From the NCBI GenBank assembly GCA_963728045.1, contig CAVSIE010000003.1:1-64000 (forward strand): DNA of 64,000 bases. The letters are read 5' to 3'. This stretch comes from VRUE01 sp963728045 (GTDB lineage: Bacteria > Actinomycetota > Thermoleophilia > Solirubrobacterales > 70-9). The notes under the pieces were generated by a model. The model saw nothing but the letters and a program-made list of their open reading frames with translations, did not search any database and was not told the origin of the DNA. Made by a program: the position numbers and the translations under genes. Below are positions 42,021-49,675 of the stretch, piece after piece (positions within the stretch are counted from its first letter, which is position 1; the number at the start of each line of letters is the position of its first letter).

Positions 42021-42266
42021 ATGCAGGCCAACCTTAGTCCGCGCTGCGAGCGCGAGGATGAAGCGGTTCAGCGCGCCGTTCTCAGTCTCGTCCTCGCTGC
42101 GCATCCAGAGTCCCTGACGATCCCCGAACTTGCCGCCGAGATAGATGAAGGGGACACCGCAGAGCGCGCCGTGGTCGCTCTCGTCGGCGTCGGCTTGCTC
42201 GACTGCGGTGGCATCTCTGTCCAGCCCAGCGCCGCTGCTATCCGCTTCGACCAGCTCGGCGTATGA
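42021..42266 (+). CDS. Small protein, possible winged-helix regulator
   Basis: An 81-residue protein. EDEAVQRAVLSLVLAAHPES then LTIPELAAEIDEGDTAERAV and VVALVGVGLLDCGG read as a short winged-helix, but the family is not certain. It starts a four-gene run that is translationally coupled (its TGA overlaps the XRE start by 4 bp). It may regulate or assist the RelA/SpoT protein. Confidence 0.65.
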   Translation: MQANLSPRCEREDEAVQRAVLSLVLAAHPESLTIPELAAEIDEGDTAERAVVALVGVGLLDCGGISVQPSAAAIRFDQLGV

Positions 42267-42523
42267 CTGTCGCGGAGCGGTTCGGCGCGAACCTTCGCGA
42301 CTGCCGGAAGCGAGTCGGCCTATCTCAGGAAGAGACCGCCGTGCGCGCCTCGCTGCATCGCACCGCCGTCGGGCAAATCGAGCGGGCCGAACGGGTCTGC
42401 CGCATAGACACCCTTGTGAAGCTCGCCGGGGCGCTGGAGGTTGAACCCGGCGAGCTGCTCACCCGCCTCGAATGGGAGCCGGGCGAGATGCGGGCGGGCT
42501 CCTTCAAGGAGGCACCAGCGTGA
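42263..42523 (+). CDS. XRE-family regulator, possible antitoxin
   Basis: An 86-residue HTH_XRE protein: FGANLRDCRKRVGLSQEETA, with VRASLHRTAVGQIERAERV as recognition helix and LVKLAGALEVEPGELL. It is coupled to the preceding gene (ATGA) and to the RelA/SpoT gene (its TGA overlaps that GTG). Such XRE genes often serve as antitoxins or as regulators of toxic operons. Confidence 0.85.
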   Translation: MTVAERFGANLRDCRKRVGLSQEETAVRASLHRTAVGQIERAERVCRIDTLVKLAGALEVEPGELLTRLEWEPGEMRAGSFKEAPA

Positions 42524-43287
42524 CCCGACGACTGCTCGCGTACCCTGCTCCCAGAATGGCGTCGAGCGTTCTTCCCTCCAAGGAACGAGTCAATAAGGCG
42601 GGGCGAATGCTCGCCAGATGGCTAGACGGCGAGGTTGTGCTGTCCGACAACGAATTGCAGGAGTTAATCGTCCCGGTTCTTCAATGGCGGGCGCAGCACA
42701 CCTATCCGATGTCGCTCGCGATGCCGAGCCTTCGAAAATGGGCGGAGCGATACTCGACCACCGACGTTCAGCCTTCTCAGCGCTTGAAGCGGCTGCCGCA
42801 GATCATCAACAAGCTTCAGCGCCATCCCGACATGAAGCTTGCTCGCATGCAGGACATTGGAGGCGCTCGGGTCGTGCTTTCAAGCCGGGATGAGGTCGAA
42901 AAGATGCATCAACGCATTCGGCTGTATTGGGAGATCGAGCGCGTTAAGGACTGGCGAGAGGAGGGCCGGCCAGACACCGGCTACCGAGCGCTGCACCTCA
43001 TGGTGCCGAAGCGGGACGATCTCAGCGGCGAGGAGCGGATCATCGAGCTTCAGCTTCGAACAAAAACTGAGCACCGCTGGTCGCAGGTCATCATGGCCAC
43101 CGGGGAGCGCCTCGGCTACTCTCTGAGAGATGGATATGGACCGCCTGACTTGTTGCTCTACTTCAAGCTGGCGGCAGAGATCCTTGCCATCCGGGATACA
43201 GGGGCCGAGCCGGAGAGGGATCTCCGGAAACGCTTCATCGCCGCTCGTCGGGAGGCGAGTCCCTACTTCGTGTCGAAAGAAGGCTAG
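42520..43287 (+). CDS. RelA/SpoT-domain protein, possible toxic small alarmone synthetase
   Basis: A 255-residue protein with a nucleotidyltransferase core: RMQDIGGARVVLSS (D112-I-G-G-A-R), DTGYRALHLMVPKRDD (G154-Y-R-A-L-H), and ELQLRTKTEHRWSQV (E176-L-Q-L-R-T). These match the ppGpp-synthetase motifs of the RelA/SpoT fold, without a hydrolase or regulatory domains. ToxSAS proteins share this layout. A strong AAGGAGG stands 7 nt before the GTG. Product and target cannot be read from sequence; it may be a (p)ppApp or (p)ppGpp synthetase or a tRNA pyrophosphokinase. Confidence 0.85.
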   Translation: MTRRLLAYPAPRMASSVLPSKERVNKAGRMLARWLDGEVVLSDNELQELIVPVLQWRAQHTYPMSLAMPSLRKWAERYSTTDVQPSQRLKRLPQIINKLQRHPDMKLARMQDIGGARVVLSSRDEVEKMHQRIRLYWEIERVKDWREEGRPDTGYRALHLMVPKRDDLSGEERIIELQLRTKTEHRWSQVIMATGERLGYSLRDGYGPPDLLLYFKLAAEILAIRDTGAEPERDLRKRFIAARREASPYFVSKEG

Positions 43288-43289
43288 CG

Positions 43290-43538
43290 ATGCCAGACCA
43301 CCAATTTCTGCTGATTTACAACGCAAAGACCCAGCGTCTGATCGACGCAAAGGATCTCGGTAGCGATACGCCGTTGGCTGTTGAGGCCTACGCAGAATGC
43401 GAGCGGCGCTACAGCGGCAATCAGGACATCGAGGTTCTTCTGATCGGCTCGGACTCACTCGACACGATCAAGAAGACCCATGGCCACTATTTCGGGAATG
43501 TCGATCCAGTTGAGTTCTTCCGGTCAGTCACGGTCTAA
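43290..43538 (+). CDS. Small protein downstream of the RelA/SpoT gene, unknown
   Basis: An 82-residue protein starting ATG 2 bp after the RelA/SpoT stop. It reads HQFLLIYNAKTQRLIDAKDL and QDIEVLLIGSDSLDTIKKTH, an alpha/beta layout with two strands. I do not recognise a family. Its tight spacing makes it a candidate partner or antitoxin. Confidence 0.7.
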   Translation: MPDHQFLLIYNAKTQRLIDAKDLGSDTPLAVEAYAECERRYSGNQDIEVLLIGSDSLDTIKKTHGHYFGNVDPVEFFRSVTV

Positions 43539-43674
43539 GCAGAAGACGGCCAAAGGGCTTGAGATTCCGGTCCCGACCAAAGGCGACTTCGATGACGCCC
43601 TGTCTAAGGTCGCTCCGCCAGCAAGTCGTAAACGCCCTGGCGAGAAAGATCGGCCTCAGAAGCGATCTGGGTGA
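43480..43674 (+). CDS. Small protein overlapping the previous gene, uncertain
   Basis: A 64-residue frame starting inside the previous gene and running past it. The C-terminal part (GLEIPVPTKGDFDDALSKVA) is non-repetitive and looks like real protein rather than a shadow. A second in-frame ATG at 43,498 is an alternative start. It overlaps the convergent HTH gene by 71 bp. Reported with caution. Confidence 0.4.
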   Translation: MATISGMSIQLSSSGQSRSKQKTAKGLEIPVPTKGDFDDALSKVAPPASRKRPGEKDRPQKRSG

Positions 43675-43810
43675 TCGAGACTCCCGCCTTCTGCGCTTGC
43701 TGACAGAAGCCCCGTAGGTCTTCGGTCGCCTGTCGCTTGGCGGCATCGGCCCTCTCGCGCCGCTTGGCAGCGCCGCGGATGCTTCGCAGGATGCTGGCCT
43801 GCTCGCTCAT
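43604..43810 (-). CDS. Small helix-turn-helix protein after the transposase
   Basis: A 68-residue protein from the ATG that overlaps the transposase stop by 4 bp. The C terminus AGVSITQIASEADLSRQGVY resembles a resolvase/sigma-type HTH. It could bind the transposon ends or regulate the transposase. The longer reading in the same frame extends into the transposase and is not used. Confidence 0.7.
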   Translation of the reverse strand: MSEQASILRSIRGAAKRRERADAAKRQATEDLRGFCQQAQKAGVSITQIASEADLSRQGVYDLLAERP

Positions 43811-44751
43811 CGGCCAGCCGCCGTATCGAGCAACGAGTGGAACATCGACCGCTCGCCCCGGAATCGTTCGTTGTAGCGCCAGGCGTACTCGTCTAGATAG
43901 GACTGAAGCCACTTCTGGGAGACCTTCTTGTAGGTGCCTCGCATCCCGGTCTTGAGGTTGCCGAAGAAGCCCTCGATCGTGTTCGTATGAACGTCTCCGC
44001 GCACGTAGAGGCCAGCGGAGTGATTGATGACGCTATGGCCCGCGTATTCGCGCCCGACCGGCCTGTAGGGCCGCCAGTCGTCCGTGAAGAGGATCGAGTC
44101 CGGGTTGACGTTGGCCCGCACGGCTCCACTTAGCGGCTCACCTCGGCGCGATTTGATGATTCGCAGCTTGACCCGCCCGCCTCGCTCGACCATGCCGAGA
44201 ACCGAGACCTGACGCTCGCGCCACTGAGCGGCTTCGGTCTGAGTCATCTTCGGCCCACGGGGGCGGCCATGCACACCGGTCTCGTCTACCTCGACCTTGC
44301 CCCTCAGCGGTCGGGCATCGTCTTTCATCAGCTCGTTGCGAATCTTGTTGAACATGCGCCAGGCGGTCTTGTAATGGACTCCAAGCTCCCGCTCTAGCTG
44401 CTTGGCAGATATGCCGCAGCGAGTGCTTGTCATCAAGTACATCGCGTGAAACCAGAGCCGCAGCGAAGTCGATGACTTGGCGAAGATCGTCCCCGCCGTG
44501 GGATGAACGTGGTGTCCGCAGCCGGTGCAAGTCCAAGACTGGCGGCCCTGCTTGGTCGCGTAGCGCTTGAAGACGCGCTCTGAGCCGCACTTGGGGCAAT
44601 GGGCGTGTTCCCCGTCGCGGGAGTAGCGGGTGCGCCACAGATGCTCCAGGCAGGCGGCATCATCGGGGAACTCAGCCAGAAACTCGGTGACCGAGTAGTC
44701 CGAGGTCGAAGACTTGGCTCGACGCGGTTGGTGGCGATTGGCGGGCGGCAC
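43807..44751 (-). CDS. IS1595/ISXO2-like transposase
   Basis: A 314-residue transposase. The N-terminal zinc ribbon (CPKCGSERVFKRY, CTGCGHHVHP) is followed by the RNase H-like core: EVDETGVHGR, TDDWRPYRPVG and HTNTIEGFFGNLKTG, the DDE-like residues typical of ISXO2/IS1595. An intact 314-residue frame suggests activity. GTG is the start. It runs opposite to the RelA/SpoT operon, with promoter palindromes just upstream. Confidence 0.92.
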   Translation of the reverse strand: MPPANRHQPRRAKSSTSDYSVTEFLAEFPDDAACLEHLWRTRYSRDGEHAHCPKCGSERVFKRYATKQGRQSWTCTGCGHHVHPTAGTIFAKSSTSLRLWFHAMYLMTSTRCGISAKQLERELGVHYKTAWRMFNKIRNELMKDDARPLRGKVEVDETGVHGRPRGPKMTQTEAAQWRERQVSVLGMVERGGRVKLRIIKSRRGEPLSGAVRANVNPDSILFTDDWRPYRPVGREYAGHSVINHSAGLYVRGDVHTNTIEGFFGNLKTGMRGTYKKVSQKWLQSYLDEYAWRYNERFRGERSMFHSLLDTAAGR

Positions 44752-44753
44752 GG

Positions 44754-44797
44754 TGTCAAGCTACTTGACATCAAGACGTTTGTCAAGCCGCTTGACA
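44754..44797 (-). promoter_or_regulatory. Transposase promoter with two palindromic operators
   Basis: Two 17-bp palindromes, TGTCAAGCTACTTGACA (44,754-44,770) and TGTCAAGCCGCTTGACA (44,781-44,797), differ only in the central bases. On the minus strand TTGACA (-35) and TAGCTT (-10) are 17 bp apart, putting the start of transcription next to the GTG. A dimeric repressor binding both sites would shut the promoter. Confidence 0.7.
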
Positions 44798-44959
44798 GTC
44801 CAAGCGCTCGAACTCCATTCGAGACGCTTCCGAACGCGTGTTTGCAGCGCAAACGCTTCAGGCCCATAGCCGCCCCTGGATTGGCTATGCTCTTGAAAGC
44901 TCATCCGCCTTAGGCGGAAGGAGTTCTAGGAGCCGTCTCGAAAGGGGCGGCTCCGGTCT

Positions 44960-45451
44960 TTAGAGAGAGAACGGACCTGCGGCGACGTAATCGCGCTGAA
45001 GCTTTTCCCGCTGCCTGCTGCTTGGGCAGAATGCCGTAACGAGCATGGCGTAAGGGTCCTCCCGCTTCCTGCGAATCCTCAAGATCACGAGGAACTCAAA
45101 GGTGGGCAAAGCCACGGCAATGCTGTTACCCCCCTTGCTGGCAGGCCGCTCTTGCTCCCAGCACAGGACACGCTCGCTGCCGCAGGCAGAAATCATGGGT
45201 CCGATCCAAGGAACTCGCTCGCACCTTCTTAGATCTGGATTGCGGTCCTCGCTCGAACGGTCTACCTGCTCTGAGATCACATGCCAGAAGCCGTCTGGCT
45301 TGCCCTTGACTACAGGCATTTTGCGGCGCCCAACATTCAGGCCAAAGAAGGACGCCTGGCGAAGGTCGCTCTCAAAGCATCGGTAGAGAGCATCGCAATA
45401 GTCATCCCAGTCGCCGTCCAGCGACACCACCTCGGGAAGCCAATCGGTCAA
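44960..45451 (-). CDS. Unknown protein paired with DUF3800 gene
   Basis: A 163-residue protein beginning MTDWLPEVVSLDGDWDDYCD. It has WDDYCDALYRCFESDLRQ and later RNPDLRRCERVPWIGPMISA with several cysteines. No family recognised. It overlaps the DUF3800 gene by 4 bp (ATGA), so the pair is translated together. It may be the partner of that enzyme in a defence-like module. Confidence 0.75.
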   Translation of the reverse strand: MTDWLPEVVSLDGDWDDYCDALYRCFESDLRQASFFGLNVGRRKMPVVKGKPDGFWHVISEQVDRSSEDRNPDLRRCERVPWIGPMISACGSERVLCWEQERPASKGGNSIAVALPTFEFLVILRIRRKREDPYAMLVTAFCPSSRQREKLQRDYVAAGPFSL

Positions 45452-46182
45452 GCATCCACTCCTGGCCGGCCATGCCAGTGGAACAGGTTGAACTTTGCCT
45501 CCGTTTTGGCGGTGTTGAACTTGAAGCGCGCGCCGGAGCGAGCTTCGATCCGCCGAGCGATGGCCCGCTTGGCTTGGCTGCTTCCTCCGTCGCGGTTGCC
45601 GTGGGAAACGGCTCCGAGAAGAATGTCGGCAAGCTGGATGGCTTGGACTTCATGCGAGCGAACGGTTTGGACCCGCTTCACCGTCTCGCCGCTGAAGTCA
45701 TGCAGGCCCGAACGAAGGATCTCCTCAAGCTTGCGGACCTTCGGGCCGCCTTGGGTGTCCTTGATATCGAGGTAGATACGGAACTCCTCATCTCGGCTTA
45801 GGAGCTGGGAGAGGAGCAGGTAATACATCTTGTAATACCACTCGTCGTGAGTCTGGGAAAAAGCGCTGTGGTCGAGTGACGTCTTGTCTGCAATAACCGC
45901 TCGAAAGCGAAGATCCGTCGTGTCGAAGAAGAAGTCGACCAGAGCCTCGTAGAGCGGCAGCCACTTCGGGGAAGCCTTGCCCCACTTGACCTCCGCCTGG
46001 GCCGGGATGCCGGCGGCCTGCTTGATTTCGCCGATTCGAGCAGCGATCTCGCGCGCTTGACCTGCGGGGACCACAAGAGCACCGAGAACCATGATCGGCT
46101 GCCCGTCCGTGGGAAGGTGGCAACTCTCGTCGCAAAAAATGCTGAATGCAGGCGTCAATGTGCGAGCAACTGTATCCAGCAC
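45448..46182 (-). CDS. DUF3800 protein (RNase H-like fold)
   Basis: A 244-residue protein. The N-terminal FSIFCDESCHL carries the D18-E-S motif and VKWGK, IYLDIKDT and QLADILLGAV are further DUF3800 marks, predicted to form an RNase H-like site. DUF3800 proteins occur in mobile and defence islands; biochemical activity is not established. It starts with GTG and diverges from the HEPN-like gene with 27 bp between the starts. Confidence 0.85.
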   Translation of the reverse strand: MLDTVARTLTPAFSIFCDESCHLPTDGQPIMVLGALVVPAGQAREIAARIGEIKQAAGIPAQAEVKWGKASPKWLPLYEALVDFFFDTTDLRFRAVIADKTSLDHSAFSQTHDEWYYKMYYLLLSQLLSRDEEFRIYLDIKDTQGGPKVRKLEEILRSGLHDFSGETVKRVQTVRSHEVQAIQLADILLGAVSHGNRDGGSSQAKRAIARRIEARSGARFKFNTAKTEAKFNLFHWHGRPGVDA

Positions 46183-46209
46183 TGCGCTTTGAATATCCGG
46201 AAGTACCCT

Positions 46210-46824
46210 ATGTGCGCTTTGAGCAGAGCAGGGCCAGCTAAGCAGTCGGCAGAAGCGACGGCGGTCTATCGGGCCATTGGCCGCTACACGGTCGCGTTCT
46301 CCTACCTCGTCTCTGAAATGCGCGCCGGAATCGAAACCCGCTTCGATTCTGACTCAGAGATCGCGCAACTTGCCCTAGGCGAGGCTTTCGCGTCGCAGAT
46401 CACCAACGCATTCTTCGCGATCTGCGAATACTCGGTGGAACTGGATGACGAAGAGCGGCAGGTAGCTATTCGCCTCAAGAAAGAAGTCAATGACGCCATC
46501 AAGGAGCGCAACGACATCGCCCATGGCGACTGGCACGTCCGTTCGTGGCGAAAGCCGGAGCCTCACATGGTCCGGACTAAGCCCGGCCGAAGAGCTGGGG
46601 CAGTCGTAGAAAAGGCGCTGCCGGTTGACGAACTTGAAGAGCTTTCGGACGCGCTCGAAGACCTGGCTGAGACTGTCATCGAGTTTGCCCTTCTCTGCTT
46701 TGCCATTCATCCCCACGCAGACAACATCGAGGGCGAGGTCCGGGTCAGGGACGTTTACCGCTTCCGGAATCACCGGGTTGTGAGAGAGGGACGCTACGCC
46801 GCTTCCCACCCCTGGGACGACTAG
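46210..46824 (+). CDS. Protein with HEPN-like Rx4H motif
   Basis: A 204-residue all-helical protein. ERNDIAHGDWHV holds R100-N-D-I-A-H105, the Rx4-6H motif of HEPN RNases, and EMRAGIETRFDSDSEIAQLA and KEVNDAIKERND surround it. It may be a HEPN-like nuclease or an Abi-like protein. The motif is seen; activity is inference. The ATG at 46,210 is preferred to the long frame upstream, which is antisense to DUF3800. Confidence 0.7.
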   Translation: MCALSRAGPAKQSAEATAVYRAIGRYTVAFSYLVSEMRAGIETRFDSDSEIAQLALGEAFASQITNAFFAICEYSVELDDEERQVAIRLKKEVNDAIKERNDIAHGDWHVRSWRKPEPHMVRTKPGRRAGAVVEKALPVDELEELSDALEDLAETVIEFALLCFAIHPHADNIEGEVRVRDVYRFRNHRVVREGRYAASHPWDD

Positions 46825-46927
46825 CCGGGGCTTTTCCTCCCGCTCCCAATCCGCCTCGATCTCAGCTTCTGCCTCGGCCTGTTCTAGCCAGGTTTCATCG
46901 TCTTCGGGCTCCAAAGCGCGGTCCTCA

Positions 46928-46950
46928 GCTTCTACAGAGAAGGGATATAT
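46928..46950. repeat. Right terminal inverted repeat
   Basis: A 23-bp sequence ending GAAGGGATATAT, the exact reverse complement of the left terminal repeat. Confidence 0.85.
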
Positions 46951-46966
46951 GTGATATCGCTCACAT
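46950..46966. repeat. Right direct repeat, CRP-like palindrome
   Basis: TGTGATATCGCTCACAT, identical to the left copy and directly followed by the marR operator. Confidence 0.8.
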
Positions 46967-46998
46967 GAGCAACTATTTCGTTTGAGAAATAGTTGCTC
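46967..46998 (+). promoter_or_regulatory. marR operator and likely promoter
   Basis: GAGCAACTATTTC and GAAATAGTTGCTC are perfectly complementary 13-bp arms around six bases, an operator of the MarR type. TTGAGA (46,982) and AAATAT (47,005), 17 bp apart, form a plausible promoter. Transcription would start near the ATG, so the message may be leaderless. Bound MarR would cover the -35 region, giving negative autoregulation. Confidence 0.8.
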
Positions 46999-47016
46999 TA
47001 GTGCAAATATATTCGC

Positions 47017-47556
47017 ATGCAAGCGAGCGAGATCGCCGCGATCGTCGATGAGGTGGCCACACCCGAAGCGACCCCGGCTGAGCAGGAGACGGCGGCGCGG
47101 CTGAGCGCGCTGCTGCGGCACCTCTTCCTCTACGACCGCGGAAACATGCTGCGGGTGATCGAGGAGAGCGGCCTCTCGGCGACCCAGTGCAAGGTGCTGC
47201 TGGAGCTGGGCGGCCTTGGCGAGGCGACCGCTCCGCGGCAGGTGAGCGACCTGGCGGAGGCCTTCGGCGTCTCGGTTCCCTCGATGAGCAGGGCGATCGA
47301 CGGCCTGGTCAAGAAGCGGTTGGCGACCAGGGTCGAGGACGCAGAGGACCGGCGCGTGCGTCGCGTCGCGATCACCGCCAGGGGCAAGCAGCTGGTCGAC
47401 ACCATGCTGGTCGTCCGCCAGGCGGGGATGGAGGCTTTTGCCGCGAGCCTGACGGCGGCCCAGCGGCGCAAGCTCGACGCCGCGGTCGACTCGCTGATGG
47501 ACCGCGAGGACATCGCCGAGGCCTACGAGCTGCTCAAGGAGGTGAAGCCGGCTTGA
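47017..47556 (+). CDS. MarR-family regulator
   Basis: A 179-residue MarR: a dimerising N-terminal helix, then TAPRQVSDLAEAFGVSVPSM, SRAIDGLVKKRLATRVEDAE and DRRVRRVAITARGKQLVD form the winged helix. It directly precedes and overlaps the exporter gene (TTGA), so it most likely represses that efflux gene. The operator is immediately upstream. Confidence 0.92.
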   Translation: MQASEIAAIVDEVATPEATPAEQETAARLSALLRHLFLYDRGNMLRVIEESGLSATQCKVLLELGGLGEATAPRQVSDLAEAFGVSVPSMSRAIDGLVKKRLATRVEDAEDRRVRRVAITARGKQLVDTMLVVRQAGMEAFAASLTAAQRRKLDAAVDSLMDREDIAEAYELLKEVKPA

Positions 47557-49025
47557 CCCGCTACCGCCACCTGATCACCGACGAGAACCGCAAGTGGTGG
47601 ACGCTCGGGGCGATGTGCTTCGCCCTGTTCATGATCATGCTCGACAACACGGTCGTGAACGTGGCGCTGCCCTCGATCCAGCGCGACCTCGGCGCCTCGC
47701 TCTCCGCCCTGGAGTGGACCGTCAACGGCTACACGCTCTCCTTCGCGGTGTTGCTGGCGACCGGCGGACGGCTCGGCGACATCTTCGGCCGCCGCCGCAT
47801 GTTCATCTTCGGCGTCGTCATCTTCGCCCTCTCCTCGGCGACCGCGGGCCTGGCCGCCGACACGACCTCGCTCGTGGTCAGCCGCGTGGTGCAGGGCGTC
47901 GGCGCCGCGTTGATGATGCCGGCGACGCTCTCGATCGTCACCGACGCCTTCCCGCCGAGCGAGCGCGGCAAGGCGATGGGCACCTGGGCCGGGGTCTCGG
48001 CTCTGGCTCTCGCCGTCGGTCCGGTCCTCGGCGGCTTCCTCACCGAGCACGTCAGCTGGCGGGCGATCTTCTATCTCAACATCCCGGTCGCGATCGGCGC
48101 CGTGCTGGCGGCGCTGTTCGCGGTGCGCGAGTCACGCGACACCACGGTCGGGCGGGAGGTCGACTACGCCGGCGTGGCGGTGCTGACCGCGTCCCTGACG
48201 GCGCTGATCCTCGCCCTGGTCGAGGGCAACGCCTGGGGCTGGGGTTCACCCGAAGTCGTCGCCCTGCTGGTCGGCGCCGGGTTGGGGCTGGCGGCCTTCG
48301 TCGCGATCGAGCTGCGGGTCAAGGCGCCGATGGTCGAGTTCCACTTCTTCTCCGACCGCAACTTCGTCGGCGCCGTCGTGGTGGCGCTGATCGTCTCCTT
48401 CGCGATGCTGGGCGTTTTCTTCTTCCTCGCCCTCTACATGCAGAACATCCTCGGCTACTCCGCGCTGGAGGCGGGGATCCGGTTCCTGCCTTCGACCCTG
48501 ATGATCGTCATCGTGGCGCCGCTCGCCGGGCGGTTCTCCGACCGGATCGGCCCGCGCTGGCTGATCGTCGCCGGGCTCGTCGTGGTCGCCGCCTCACTGC
48601 TCAGCTTCAGCGGCATCGCGGTCGACTCCAGCTACGGCGAGCTGCTGCCGGGCTTCATGCTGCTAGGCATCGGCATCGCATTGACGATGTCACCAATGAC
48701 CAGCGCCGCGATGAACGCGGTTCCGGTGGAAAAGGCCGGAATCGCCTCCGGCGTGCTCTCGATGTTCCGGATGGTCGGCGGCAGCCTCGGCGTCGCAGTC
48801 ACCGGCGCGATCTTCCAGGGCGCCGTCGGCAATCCGGAGACGGCTTCACCAGTCGACTTCGTCGACGCGCTCGGCCACGCGATGACGGTCTCCGCCGCGG
48901 TCGCTCTCAGCGGCGCTGTCGTGGCGGCGCTCGCGATCCGCGCCAGGCGGGAGGGGATCAGCATCGAGACTGCCGAGGCGGAGGTCCAGCCCGGTGGCGC
49001 GCTAGCCGCGCGCGGGGCCGAGTAG
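47553..49025 (+). CDS. DHA2/EmrB-type MFS drug exporter
   Basis: A 490-residue protein with about 14 transmembrane helices. MIMLDNTVVNVALPSIQRDL and GGRLGDIFGRRRMFIFG are the MFS motifs (D1 and A) of the QacA/EmrB branch. The TTG start overlaps the marR stop. It is a probable multidrug proton antiporter under MarR control. Its 3' end overlaps bioD on the opposite strand by 24 bp. Confidence 0.93.
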   Translation: MTRYRHLITDENRKWWTLGAMCFALFMIMLDNTVVNVALPSIQRDLGASLSALEWTVNGYTLSFAVLLATGGRLGDIFGRRRMFIFGVVIFALSSATAGLAADTTSLVVSRVVQGVGAALMMPATLSIVTDAFPPSERGKAMGTWAGVSALALAVGPVLGGFLTEHVSWRAIFYLNIPVAIGAVLAALFAVRESRDTTVGREVDYAGVAVLTASLTALILALVEGNAWGWGSPEVVALLVGAGLGLAAFVAIELRVKAPMVEFHFFSDRNFVGAVVVALIVSFAMLGVFFFLALYMQNILGYSALEAGIRFLPSTLMIVIVAPLAGRFSDRIGPRWLIVAGLVVVAASLLSFSGIAVDSSYGELLPGFMLLGIGIALTMSPMTSAAMNAVPVEKAGIASGVLSMFRMVGGSLGVAVTGAIFQGAVGNPETASPVDFVDALGHAMTVSAAVALSGAVVAALAIRARREGISIETAEAEVQPGGALAARGAE

Positions 49026-49670
49026 CCCCCACTCGCCGGGCCAGCTGTCCGGGTCGGAGGGATCGACCCAGGGGAGCGTCGCTACGTCGATGCCGCCGAG
49101 GGTGGCGATCGTCTCGCGGTTGGACAGCTCGATCTCACCAGGATCCTCTGGCCAGGGCGTAAAGATGACACTGGTGACCCGCAGGCCCGCGGACCGCGCC
49201 GCCTCGATCGTCAGCAGGGTGTGGTCGATCGCGCCCAGGCCGGGCGGGGAGGCGATCGCCACCGGCATCGCCAGGTCGACGATCAGGTCCCTGACCAGGT
49301 AGTCGAGGCTGAGCGGCGTGAGCAGGCCGCCGACCCCCTCGCAGATGAAGGTGTCCGCTCCCTCCTGGGCGATCCGGGCTGCCTCGAGCAGGGCCTCTCG
49401 CTCGATCTCCTCGCCCACCATCGCGGCGGCGAGGTGGGGTGAGACGGGGGGCCCGTAGCGAAAGGGAGCGATCTCCTCGTCGCTCTGGTCCGAGCGGGCG
49501 GCGCGGCGCAGGATCGCGTGATCGGGTTCACCCGGCTCGTCGAGGCCGGTCAGCGCAGGCTTGAAGACCTTCACCCGCTGGCCCTCCGCGGCGAAGCTGT
49601 GCGCGACCATGGCGGCGGCGTAGGTCTTGCCGACCTCAGTCCCCGTGCCAGTTACGAAGACGCCGCGCAT
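49002..49670 (-). CDS. bioD: Dethiobiotin synthetase
   Basis: A 222-residue protein. GVFVTGTGTEVGKTYAAAMV is the P-loop (GxxxxGKT) of BioD and CEGVGGLLTPLS the second conserved block. It converts DAPA and CO2 to dethiobiotin using ATP. It is 5 bp from bioF and faces the exporter. Confidence 0.95.
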   Translation of the reverse strand: MRGVFVTGTGTEVGKTYAAAMVAHSFAAEGQRVKVFKPALTGLDEPGEPDHAILRRAARSDQSDEEIAPFRYGPPVSPHLAAAMVGEEIEREALLEAARIAQEGADTFICEGVGGLLTPLSLDYLVRDLIVDLAMPVAIASPPGLGAIDHTLLTIEAARSAGLRVTSVIFTPWPEDPGEIELSNRETIATLGGIDVATLPWVDPSDPDSWPGEWGLLGPARG

Positions 49671-49675
49671 CGCCG

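Larger units (their letters stand above)
41877..46966. mobile_element. Cargo transposon with IS1595-like transposase, about 5 kb
   Basis: The element lies between the desaturase and marR genes. Its ends are inverted repeats of 23 bp (41,892-41,914 and 46,928-46,950), and it is flanked by direct repeats of 14-17 bp with a CRP-like site. Removing it restores a plausible desaturase-marR spacer of about 85 bp. Inside are an IS1595-like transposase with a small HTH gene, an operon around a RelA/SpoT-domain protein, a DUF3800 pair and a HEPN-like gene. The flanking repeat is longer than the usual 8 bp reported for IS1595. Confidence 0.8.
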
